Source of the DNA: Pegea sp. RAD2-039
Taxonomy: Eukaryota > Chordata > Thaliacea > Salpida > Salpidae
Direction: 5' to 3'
Assembly (NCBI GenBank): GCA_034620365.1
Contig: JAQGEQ010000175.1
Span: 2,418,001-2,482,000, forward strand
DNA: 64,000 bases
The notes below the pieces were generated by a model. That model saw nothing but the letters and a program-made list of their open reading frames with translations, was not told where the DNA came from and did no database searches. The position numbers and the translations under genes were made by a program. Positions 35,241 to 46,854 of this stretch are shown here, in pieces; within the stretch, counting starts at the first letter, position 1; each line of letters opens with the position of its first letter.

Positions 35241-37532
35241 ATGTATTTAATTATAAACGAAAAAGTGCAAGATCTAAAAAACAAAGAGTTACAAGAAAGG
35301 TAATAATTTATTTTATGATAACTTTTTTTTTATTTATTATTTTATCATAAACATGGTATAAGATTTTTATTAATATAAAAAAGCATCATTTTAAAATACT
35401 ATACTTATTATAAGACATTTTTATTGTAATTACTTAGTTTTTGAAAATTATCTTTAATAAAATGGTTCTTTGAGTTACTATTAAATGTTTATTATATGAT
35501 GTTATTAGGCATTAAATTAGTTTTTCTGATCAGATTAGCTGTTTATTAACAAAGCTTTTTTAGGTATGATAAATTAGAATCAAAGTTCAAAGAAATCTAT
35601 GATAAGAATCCAACCTATATTTGTAGGGCACCTGGAAGGGTTAGTTAAGACGTTTTTATAGATCTTTAAAACTTGAATTTTGAACATTTGTAGCTTCTAG
35701 CATACCAACAGTTTTCAATCATAAAACTGATTATAAGTATTTTCAATGTGTTCTTTAATAAATATGCTTATTGTAAGCAGATTAATTTGTTAAGCATTCT
35801 ACATTTTCTACTGAAATCTACATCTATTTTAAGATATTAGACTTTTTGAAATGAATTAGTTATCAACAATATTTTCATTTAAGGTAAACCTCATTGGAGA
35901 ACACATTGATTATTGTGGCTACTCTGTCCTTCCCATGGCTATCAAACAAGATGTAAGCATTGCTGTAAAAGCAAACAAAGAAGGCAAAATAAGAATTGCA
36001 AATATGAATCCAAAATTCCAGTTAGTTTTCATCTACCAACTTAATCATTTTTGAAAATATTTAAACTAAATATTCAAGTTCATGACAACTTGTTGCAGAT
36101 ATGTAGAAGTTGATCCTGAAGAATATGTAATCGATCCTTCATTGCTTTCTTGGTTTCAGTATGTCTTGTGTGGTTACAAAGGAATTCAACAACTGAAGAA
36201 AAATACTGAACAGACAGGTGACGTCATCGTCAAGCTATCAGCTCATTGGTTGAATTTAGATTTGTATATAGGTTTGGACTTGTTAGTGGATGGTACAGTA
36301 CCTAGAGCGGCTGGTATGTCTAGTTCAAGTGCCCTTGTTTGTGCTTCAGGATTAGCAGCTGCAGTCATCAATAATCCAACTGATTTGAATCGAGTTTGTT
36401 TCAAAATTAACTTCACATTCAACATCATCAACGAATTTTATTTCAGTTTCATCTGGCTGAGATATGCACTGGATGTGAGCGCTTTATCGGGACACAAGGT
36501 GGCGGTATGGATCAGTCAATCGCGTTTCTAGCAGAGCAAGGAAAGGTGGTCACGTGATCACGTGTCACGTACAAAAACCAAGATTTGTTGACTTCAGGCC
36601 AAACTGATTGGATTTAATCCTCTGACTGTTAATGACGTCACACTTCCCGATCAAGCTGTTTTCGTCATCGCTAACTCGCGTGTGTCTTCTGAGAAAGCAG
36701 TGACGTCAAACTTTAACTTGCGTGTGGCTGATTGCAAAATTGCTTCTCAAGTCAGTAGTGAGCTGGTTGCTGTAAAGTGTTTAACCAAATTGTTAGATTC
36801 TAGCCAAGCTTTTGAAAGTCAATCGTGCGAAAGTGAAGAATTTTCAAGATCTTCAGAAGACTCTTGATGTTAGTATTGATCAAATGCTGGAGTATGTTGA
36901 TCAATATCTTCATAAAGATCTTTATCATCGAGAAGAAATTTGTTCTCTTCTCAATATTGATCAGAAAACTTTTGAGGATGCTTATTTGAGTGAAAAGACA
37001 AAAAATGGTAAATTTATCACCAATTTGAAACTTCTTAAATAATAACTCATCAAAATTTATTAATTTTTCACAGCAACTGAATTTAAACTTTACAATCGAA
37101 GTAAACACGTATTCAGTGAGGCAAGACGTGTATTGAAGTTTCATTCTATTTGTGAGAATCATGTCAAGGATGCAGATGTCCTGGAGGAGTTAGGGGCTTT
37201 GATGAATGAAAGCCATTTTAGTTGCCGTGATTTATATGAGTGTAGTTGTGAACAGCTAGATTTACTGACATCATCTTGCAGGTGATTTTTCTTTTCAACC
37301 ATTTCAATCTTTAGAGTTATTATTTTTCAGAAAGTTTGGTGCTTTAGGGTCAAGGATGACTGGAGCTGGATGGGGCGGATGTACTGTGTCCCTGGTACGA
37401 AGATCTGATGTAGAGTTATTTATGAGAAAAATTCAAGAAGAGTTTTTTAGTGATGTAGATAAGAAGGAGTTATTTGAACTTCTGTTTGCGACTTCACCTA
37501 GTAATGGTGCAGCTGTCTATCTGTTTGATTAA
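35241..37532 (+). CDS. GALK2: Galactokinase / N-acetylgalactosamine kinase, GALK2 type
   Basis: GHMP-family sugar kinase that phosphorylates GalNAc (and galactose) at C1 with ATP, in the cytosol. Exons: 35241-35299, 35564-35639, 35884-36020, 36099-36217, 36272-36393, 36447-36545, 36598-about 36757, 36804-37007, 37074-37281, 37331-37532, giving 461 residues; human GALK2 has about 458. The galactokinase signature is at residues 44-57 ([14 protein letters not shown]), the GHMP ATP-binding motif at about 141-152 ([12 protein letters not shown]), and the catalytic Asp is in [10 protein letters not shown] (about D193). The C-terminal GHMP motif is [12 protein letters not shown]. The exon 7 donor is ambiguous (two sites in the same phase, 36754 or 36757). 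The segment 36218-36271 can be read as an intron or as an in-frame 18-codon insert; family alignment favours intron. The start ATG has no acceptor-like site next to it. Confidence 0.93.
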
Positions 37533-39842
37533 TTTCATTTTTATATTTAATAATTTATATTATTTATTTTTTATTTAATCACAATTCATATGTAGTAGTT
37601 TTATTTATTCAAAAAAAACAAAACTTCATAGTTTATTATCATTTATTTTATATTTTCTGTTGATAAATCACAAATATGTCTTGTACTAAAACTAACGTAC
37701 TTATCAAACTTTTCCTTATTCTTATGTCACTGTGTTTTCACCTGAATATTTCCTGAAGGATATCAAAGCAGTTTTTTTATTGTTTAAAGTTAGTAACTAA
37801 TTATTTACTATCTAATTTTTATTAGCTACATTTCAACTCAAGTCTCAAAATTGTAAATTTATTTTCGATATAGCATCACTAGTTCAATGTAGCAGTCATA
37901 ATCAATTTATTCATTTATTATATTAGACCTTAAAAATCTTCTAATAAAAGTACTACTGACAAAAGTCAGTTTTTTATTGAGCTTATATGACTGACTTCAT
38001 TATTTATTCATTATATATATTAATTATTTAATTTTTCTGTTAAGAATGTCTGTAAAATAATTGATTTATACAATTGCTTTAGTAAGATAATGATAAAAGT
38101 GAAAGTCATTCAGATTTTTTTGAATTTAAGTTTTGAAAAAGATTCTTCCAAAATACAAGTTCATTACTAAAACAAAATAATTTAATTCAAAGATAATTTT
38201 AGGACATAAAAGCAGTATTTAGCTTACAATCAGTTTTTCAACATTTCCAAAATTTATATCTACACAAGTGTATAATAAGGTTCAAAATAAATAAAATTTA
38301 AATTAAAGAAAAGATAGACACTTAACACAGTTAGCATGAATTATTTAAAAAGTTAAAAAAAAGCCTTTCAAAGAGTGTATTGAGCGATTTATACAGAAAT
38401 CAAAATAATTAGGAAAGTTGCAACACTAAAATTGTTATTGAATAATATTACGCTTAAGAGAGGATAACGTTTTATTAATAAAAAATATGAATTCTTTTTA
38501 AGAAAAAACGATTGTAAGATGATATTCAATAGAATACAAATTTAAAGCAAAGTGCTAAATGAAAGAATATAAATAAAAAAGTCCAAATTTATATAAATTG
38601 TTTTTTAACGTTTAATTATACAAACTAAATACTAACAATAGTTGAAAGGCATTAATCAAAAACATTTATAACTCTTGCTTGTTCTATAAGCTTTCTACCG
38701 ATAGTATTAACCAATTTTAAGTTATAACGAACTTTATACATAACAAGATATAATGTTAAGTTATACTTAGTAGTAATATCTACAATTATATGAGTTTAAC
38801 TTTTCTTTAAGTCTTATTGATTTTGTATACTAAAATATTTGCTATCTGCAAATAAGGATATAATTATCGCGAACGAAACATCTTAAATTATATCAAAAGT
38901 AAATTATGCTTTCATTGTGCAGTTTACATTTTAATTTTTCAAGCCTTTATAATGTTACACAATTGTCTCCAAATATCAGTCTATAGTTAAACTTTTTACG
39001 AACTGATAAATGATCAGAGCCTTAAGTATTTAGCAAGCGTGCCATATAAATTATCTCTTTAATTTTTGGTCCAGGTTGATAGAGTTTATATTATCAAGAA
39101 TTTTATACTGTATGTATAACTTGTTATTAGTTGCTTCGATATAACTTATAAACTTTGCATCTTACATTTCATTGATTGCTGTAAATTAAAGTTAAGTTAA
39201 AAACTTTTAAGATAACATTATCTGCATAATATTTTAAATATCTTTTATTACTCAATATACATAGAGTTTATTCATTGAAAAAAGACTTTAGCTTTAATTA
39301 CTTAAAGAATTAGTTGCTTAAATATTAAATTTGTTTCTAATTTGTGTTTGTTATTTATGTGACAAACACAAACTTAAAAACAACCTATGCTTGTAATAAT
39401 TGCAAGTCTAAAAATAACATTTTGTTGGAAGAATTGAAATATCTTCATCAATATCTATTTAGTATCAGAAAAAAATTTATTGCAAAAGCTTTATATTGTT
39501 TTTTTTTAGCCTTGTTGACGAAAATGGCGTTTAGATAACTCACCTGATGATACAAAAACACGTCATATGCATTGAAGTATCGGCACCATTTAAAGTCTCA
39601 ATTTTACCGTTTCTTATTTTTTCTTTATTCTATTTTTGAAGTATATATTACTAGGCAGTAAAGCTGCAAGAGACATCAAGCGAATAACTGCTTGTCCTTC
39701 AATATCACGTGATTACCATATATATTGTGATTGGGTAGTAGTCCAAATTTCTCATGATAGTAAAGTACTTTTTAACTTTTCCTTTTCATCACAATTAAAA
39801 CTTCAGTCAATTTTGCTGTTTTACCGTAATTTTATCGTTGAA
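37533..39842. other. AT-rich intergenic region upstream of CRTC
   Basis: About 2.3 kb between GALK2 and CRTC on the same strand. The 64-residue frame at 39344-39538 looks AT-driven. The last 300 bases are less AT-rich and include a CACGTG at about 39705 and an ATTGG (inverted CCAAT) near 39732, so they may include the CRTC promoter or 5' UTR. Confidence 0.5.
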
Positions 39843-42800
39843 ATGTCGTCGAATCCTCGGAAATTCTCCGAGAAGATTGCCTTGCATAATCAAAAACAAG
39901 CAGAAGAAACGGCAGCGTTTGAAAGAATTATGCATGAAGTCTCAGAAACTAGATTTGTAAGTGAACTTGTTGACAATTAATTATTTATATATTGATTTTG
40001 ATAAAAGTTATTTTCAATTAAAACAGTTTAGCAAATATGTTTGTTAAAGTATTTTTAAACATTTTAGGTGACATTTTAAAGTTGTTTTTTTAATAGTAGA
40101 CTTAATTTATGAGAGAAAAACTAGTTAATAATTATAAAAATTAAAAAATAACTTTTAGGCTTAATTTAATTAATTATAACAGTTTATTTCTCAATATAAC
40201 TTTATTTAGAAATGTTTAAAAATGAGTTCTTGTTTATTGGCTTGAATGATTATTTTTTTAAAATGTTCTATAAATAAGTAGATAGAAAATATGCATATGT
40301 TGAATTTATTTTAGGCAAATGTTTAACTCATTTAGTTTGTTTACTTAAACACAATATATATGAAAGTGAATGTTTGATGAAAAACATTTTCTTACATAAT
40401 ATTAATAAACAAGTTTCTTTAAACTATATAAAAAATTATAAGATTTGATGTTTTTAATTGTATTTTATAAAATAGTTAAAGATAACTTAAAATTCTCATA
40501 ATGTTCACTAAGGTGCTCCTAAAGAAAAAAGTATGTATGTATTTATAAGGCAACAATTTTTATATCTTGTTTGATTTAATATAAGCATTAGAAAACTTGT
40601 CGATGAAATAAAAATAATTGAAATATGTTTTTTGTTGTATACATAAAATTTGAGTTGGTTTGTGATATTAAACTTGAGTTGAAGTTAATCGTTTCTTTCT
40701 TAAATAACTAAATGAAATCTAATAAAACCAAATACTTTGTTTTAAAATTGATACAAAGTTTTGGTTTATTAATTATATGTTTATTAATATTTGATTTTTG
40801 ATTGATTTAAGACTTTATGAATTTTAGAGTTCATATTTTTTATCATTTCTAAATTTTTAACAATTTTTTGTTGAATGAATCTTAAAGAATAATTTGTTAT
40901 AAATAAAAACTTAAGTTTGGAGCTTTTTGTTTATTTTTTTATCCTACCTGCTGATTTATCTATGTAAACAAAATCTTTTTATGACTATGTTATTTATGTA
41001 AATTTATCAAATAAAACTGATGACTTTATACTATTATTTTTAATAATTAATATAATTTTTAGTTAAGTTTCAATATAGATAAATTAAATGTAAATGATAA
41101 ATGTTAGTAATTACTAGATTAAAAATGAGTTTTCAAATTAAGTGTTTTTATTGTTATTGATTATGAATGTTATGGTAAGTTTAGCAAACATATTTTTCAT
41201 TTTTCAATATAACATTTGTTATTTTCTGTTTGAATTAAAAACAAAATAATAAACAAAAATAGTAGTTTGTATAAATAGTTCAAAATTTTTCTAGACGTTG
41301 AAATATTTCCAGAAATTTGAAAGGCTTAGTTAGAATATTATATATATCTATAAAAAACCTATTGTTACAAAATTTATATAGCTTAACTGATTTTAATTGT
41401 ATCTTTATTAGATTATTCTTTATGAACACTAATCTGATTGTATTAGGTTGTTCAAACTCAGTGTTAAAAGCATATAGCATGCAACTTTACCAAATATTAC
41501 TTTAACAAACAATTTGTTTACTATATAGTAAAGGCATTACTACTTTTAGAGTTATTCATAAAAATGTCAATTACAACATATAACGTCCCTAACTTATTTA
41601 CTATTTAACATCAATAGTTCTATAACAATAGTGATTTATTTATTTTGAGATATCTCGAATATTTTAGGATGTGTTAGTTTAATCCTTGTTAAAAAACAAC
41701 TTAATATATTTTAAAACAACTTTTAGGGTGTGCAAAGAATTCGAACGCCAATAAACCATTTACAACCCCATTCTGGTTACATAGGTAGAAATATTTTAGG
41801 CGGCTCACTTCCAAATGTAAACCAAATCTCAGTAAACCCTCAAATGGAAATGCAGGTGAGAAATTTTCATCATACTAGTTTGTGATTGGTCAGTTTCAGA
41901 AGCATTTCAAACCAATCAATAGATTTTAATTGAAAATTTTTACAGCAACATATACACTTTGATGATCCCAAACATCCTGTAATTCCTCGGCATCAAAGCC
42001 GCTTAGAATCGCGACCACGTCCTTACGACCACAGACGAATTTCTGGTCTGGAACGAAGCCGTGGACTCAACCACTTTGATAACTCACCTGGAAGACTTGG
42101 ACCATCTTATCTTCCTCTTCCCACTGAAAACAGTTGGAGAAGGTGAGATCTTGTTGATCAAATATCACTTAACTAGTCTTGCTAGAAGCTTGATATGATT
42201 ACGTCACAAGCCCGCGAATTTTTTTATTCAAACGTTCTCACAACGCGAGAAGCATTCAGTTTTAAGGGCCTACTTCGTTTGTCTGTCCACTTGGCTTCTT
42301 AGATGGCGGCGCATGTAGTGGCAACAGCTAGTTGTTTACTTTGTGATTCTTTTTCTTCAATTTTCTTCACCATCAACTCATCACGTGACTTGCTGTGTTC
42401 ACTTTATTAGCTGATCATAAATCACAAATGTATTTTTGTCAAAGTTACAACTGCAACCCTCTTTACCACCTCCTCCCCCTCCTTTATTGCAATATTTCAG
42501 TTTTTTTCCTTGGAAATTGAGGAAGAAAAAAGTTATTTGAGGAACTGAAACTAAAAGGTACCAACAACCAATCAGTGTGTTAACTCAATCGACTAATCAC
42601 ATGACCGACGGTAGTGGCAGATCCTGTGTTTCTAGAACCTTTTATTTCTCACTTAGTATTTTATTTCTTCAAAATCAGAACAATGAAGAAAGTTGGAAAA
42701 GAGAGTTTCTTTAAATGTTGCATGCCAACAAAATAGAATATTTACTTTAACAAATATGTAGAAGTAGATTAATGTAAACTTAGCTGGTTGGTTTCTAGCT

Positions 42801-45800
42801 CGCATGTTTTGTCTTGTTGAAAATGCAATAAGTAGATATTTATAGTAATCGCTTACTTGACAACCAACACGATGTTGATTGATGTTGCTTTTTGTTTTTT
42901 GCTTGATTATCTGCTTGTGTTCGGCACTTCACCATCAATCACATCTTCGCTGTTCTTCGGATTTCAAGTTCCTCCCTCTTTCACTCAAACAACCGTTTTA
43001 CTCTGTCCAGAACCAATTCCGATTCAGCACTGCATCAAAGTGTCATGAATCCCAACCCCCAAGATCACTATAACTCTACTGGTAACCAACTACATCAAGT
43101 TCGCAAAGGTAGGTTGACACTTCGTTTTTTGTAACCAACATCAACTCATCTTCGGGGTTTGTAGATCTAATGGATCCTTCTGTAAACAACTCTAACTACA
43201 AAACTATTTTGGATAACAAGAACTACGAACGTCAGATGCAAACTGGAGGTCGTCCTAAGTCTTGTGAAGCTCCAACTATCAAGTACCAGCCGTCTTCATC
43301 ACTTCTCTCGTCATCTTTCATCTTTACAGCATCGTTCAAACGGCGGATCATCCAAACTTCTTCAACTCCGTCAACGACCACCACAATTTGACGGTCATTA
43401 ACGGATGTGTCACTAACCTGTCCTCATTGACACCTGGTCTGCCTCACACTGGTCAGGTCACTAGCAACACTGGCTCCTTACCAGGTCTCTTCTATTTTCA
43501 TTTTCAACAAATCAGTGAAATGAAACTTCTACAGATCTAACAACTATTCAATTTCCATCTCCTCTTCCTAATCCTCTAGATCCAGATGAGATCCATGCTC
43601 AAAGACATCCAAATCAAATGACAATGCCGAACAACATCCGCCCCGTCACCACCATGCCTCCATCCGGACTTCCTTCCTACATCAACAGTGAGTCCCTCGT
43701 ATCTTGAATAGATTTTTGTGTTTATCTCAAATCTGAAAATAAACGAAAAAGTTGATTTAAAAAAAGAAAGTAAAAAAATCGATAGAAATTTGTGGTGGTG
43801 AACATGACAGTTTGGTTATTTGACGACAGATTTAACGAGACCACCTCTGAGCCCGGGCAAACCTCGTAGACACACCCACAATGGTCCTAGTCCTCTTATC
43901 ATGGACGATCCGGAACACATTCGTCGTATGAAGTATGCAAATGTGTCACAGAAATTCAATTCTGTCAAAAATGACCTAAGCAACAACATTTCATTCAATT
44001 ATCCATACACCAACATTTTACCACAAACCAACACACACACCATCCTGCCTAACCACAACAACCATCCTCGATTACCTCTACCACCAACTCCAGCTAATAC
44101 TCGGGTAAGTTTCAAACCATTTTTATTTGTTTGCTTTTCATTCAAATTTCAATTGAAATTTCAGGCTTAATTTTAAAGTTGTTATTGAAATTCGAAACTA
44201 TTTTTATAGCTGCGTAAGCGACGAGCAAGCTCCTCGTGTTTTAAAAACTATTATTGAAAACTTTTAAGTATTCGTTTTCTTTTAGTATAACAATTTTGTT
44301 AGTGACGTTGTCGTTTAATTGCTTCAACTGTTTTTATTCATTGCTTTTTTTTATGTTTTTTTTTTGTTGAAAATTGACATGATTTATATTAGTTTAGAAA
44401 CGTCATTTTCTCGCTCTGGTCAGCGAACTTTTCAAATCAAAAAATCTCAGATTAAGATTTCTTTCAAAACTTCAGATAAAATTACTTTTTTTTTTGACTC
44501 TGTATTTCAAAAACTTTTGTTTTGCTTCATTGCTTCGAGTTTTTTGTCACTTTATTAACTCTCCCGTTAAAAGCTCCCTCTAATTTATCAAATTGTATCT
44601 CTGGATCATCATCTTATTTCAACAACAAAATCTTTTGTTTATTTGTTTGTAAAATTATTTGAAGAAATCAAAACTTTTTATTTGAATCATAAATGAAACT
44701 AGCAACTAACTTGTGTTTACTTCTTCTACTGATTCTTAGATGTCATTTTGATATTGATTTTCAAAATCTTGTCACAAATATAGATGAAGATTTCCAAACA
44801 CTTTCTTATATATGTTTGGCCACTGTCCACTAAACAACTTTTTTGCTGTTTTAATTGTCAACTTTCAAGTTAATTATTAAACAATTGTCAAATAACTTTT
44901 CTTCATTTTATTTGCAAAAAAAAAACCGTTTAAATTTCTGTTCACTTTTTCAGTGTCACAATTTAATCAACAACGCTGGAACAGGTGAGTCGAATGTTAC
45001 TACAATTCATTCAAATTATTTCTTTAATCATTTTAACCAATTATATTTTCAAAAAGTTCCATTTTGCTCTTTCACTTAAAACATTTTTCATGTAAATATT
45101 TAATTAAATAAAAATGTAAGGTGAAGCTGTAAACAGTAAAGTGAACAAAATTATTTAATCAATTTTTTATCAAGTGACCAATCACCATCGCTGCACATTC
45201 CCCGTTCTTCTTTCAAGAATTTTATTTTAATTTTTCACCTATTTCCTTTCTAATAAAATCAGCCTCTTCTGTCTCTTTCAATTTTACCTTCAACAGAATT
45301 CAATTTCGTTTTATGAATAAATATTTGTCAATATGTTACATCCATACTGTCGATTATTAACCAACTGGTTGGCCCACCAACAGGTCCAGCAACTATGCAT
45401 GCCGATGTATCAGTTAGTAGCTGTGTTGGAACATCACCTATCTTTGCGACAAATCGGATTCCTCAGCAACTCCCATCACCTCTAACCTCACCAAGTCCTC
45501 CAGCATCTCACTGTGTGGTCAGCCAGTTTTCACCGGCAACCTCACCTCAGGTACAAATACAACCAACTAACCACCTCTATTTCAACACCATCAATATCTA
45601 CAGCAACAACACAGAAACTTTGTAACCACTGGTGGTAGTGGCAACCCAGTCTTATCATCAGAAGGTTACTACTGCGCTAATATAACATCATCAGCTGCAG
45701 CACTACAACCACTTCAACATCAGGTCCTCATCTCTTACTCTTTCTTCTTTTCTCCTTTCTTCCCTCGCTTCATTTTTCACTTTCGAGCACCAGCGGTGAA

Positions 45801-46854
45801 CACCTTCTTGTATTTTTAGTTGGAACAATTCCATGTGGTCAACGACAACCCCGTGGTATCCACAACACCATCTCACCATCACCACCCTAACTACTCGCTT
45901 CCACGAAACAATTTTTCGACGATTATCGACAACCCTTCCATCGACACCTCTTCGTATCTTTCATTTCGAGGTCTGTCCCATTTAATCGCTACGTTAATTT
46001 GACCCGCTTATGCCTCAACTCTAGGTGCCAACCAATCCACCAATCACGTGGTACAACAGCACAAGGACATTGGGCGTCAATATCTGAGCAACAAAATTCC
46101 TGACATTACGTTTACAGGTGACCACAAACTGTCCCACAACTGCAAACTGTCCCACAACTGCAAACTATCCCACAACTGCAAACTGTCCCACAACCACAAA
46201 CTGTCCCACAACTGCAAACTGTCCCACAACTACAAACTGCCCCACAACTGCAAACTGTCCAACACAACTGTCACAACCACAAACTGTCCCACAACCACAA
46301 ACTGTCCCACAACCACAAGCTGTCCCACACACAAACTGTCCCACAACTGCAAACTGTCCCACAACTGCAAACTGTCTCACAACCACAAACTGTCCCACAA
46401 CCACAAACTGTCCCACAACCACAAACTGTCCCACAACCACAAGCTGTCCCACAACCACAAACTGTCCCACAACTGCAAACTGTCCCACAACTGCAAACTG
46501 TCTCACAACCACAAACTGTCCCACAACCACAAACTGTCCCACAACCACAAACTGTCCCACAACCACAAAATGTCCTACAACTGCAAACTGTCCCACAACC
46601 ACAGACTGTCCCACAACCACAAACTGTGCTATAATCACCTTTCTAACTGTCATTCGTCCACAGGAGTCGATGACAGCTTTGGTAGAAGTTGTGGTTCGCG
46701 CGCTCAATCTGACACCGGCGCCGAACTTATTGAGTATCAACCTGGAGAGGAACTGAGAGTAAATATGGGTCTGGAAGGAATCCATCTACTTGAAGACTCT
46801 TCTAACATCATCACTGATCCTGTTATTGTCGAGAACACCTTTCCGCTTAACTGA
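39843..46854 (+). CDS. CRTC: CREB-regulated transcription coactivator (TORC)
   Basis: Coactivator that enters the nucleus when dephosphorylated and binds the CREB bZIP domain on cAMP-response elements. Exons: 39843-39956, 41727-41855, 41946-42142, 43011-43108, 43165-43282, 43330-43484, 43535-43687, 43830-44104, 44954-44984, 45384-45550, 45604-45723, 45820-45970, 46025-46117, 46664-46854; 663 residues, within the 620-695 range of human CRTC1-3. The N-terminal CREB-binding domain starts [20 protein letters not shown]. The SIK/AMPK and 14-3-3 site is [16 protein letters not shown] (Ser about 150), split by the exon 3/4 junction. [19 protein letters not shown] is the conserved central block, and the C-terminal activation domain ends [17 protein letters not shown]. 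The start was chosen by homology, although the frame stays open upstream to 39636. The small exon 44954-44984 and the weak donor at 45724 are the least certain parts. Probably controlled by Ser150 phosphorylation. Confidence 0.92.
39957..41726 (+). other. First CRTC intron, AT-rich
   Basis: A 1.77-kb intron (ATTT|GTAAGT to TTTTAG|GGT). No repeat, CRE palindrome or coding frame was recognised; open frames at 41280-41505 are AT-driven and overlap on both strands. Confidence 0.7.
42143..43010 (+). other. CRTC intron 3 with a possible internal promoter motif
   Basis: An 868-base intron just before the exon that completes the SIK site. It includes TTAGATGGCGGCGCATG near 42300, close to the YY1 core AAGATGGCGGC that often marks start sites, followed by a CACGTG near 42382 and a CCTCCCCCTCC pyrimidine run near 42470. 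The ORF-like stretch at 42857-43073 is the intron tail plus the next exon read in the wrong frame. Confidence 0.45.
46118..46663 (+). repeat. 18-bp minisatellite filling the last CRTC intron
   Basis: The intron (TTTACAG|GTGACC to CGTCCACAG|GAG) consists mostly of about 27 copies of CCCACAACCACAAACTGT and its CTGCAA variant. A clean pyrimidine tract and TTTCTAACTG branch-like site follow the repeats. The length is 546 nt, a multiple of 3, and the frame of the flanking exons runs through without a stop. Splicing gives a join matching the family ([12 protein letters not shown]); retention would add about 182 residues of a six-residue repeat of the LSHN(C/H)K kind just before the activation domain. 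Confidence 0.88.

Noticed and set aside
36218-36271. Reading these 18 codons as part of a single long GALK2 exon
   Set aside because: The frame is open, but removing the segment restores the family alignment (QTG then LDLLVDG), and it has a donor, branch-like and acceptor site at the usual short-intron length.
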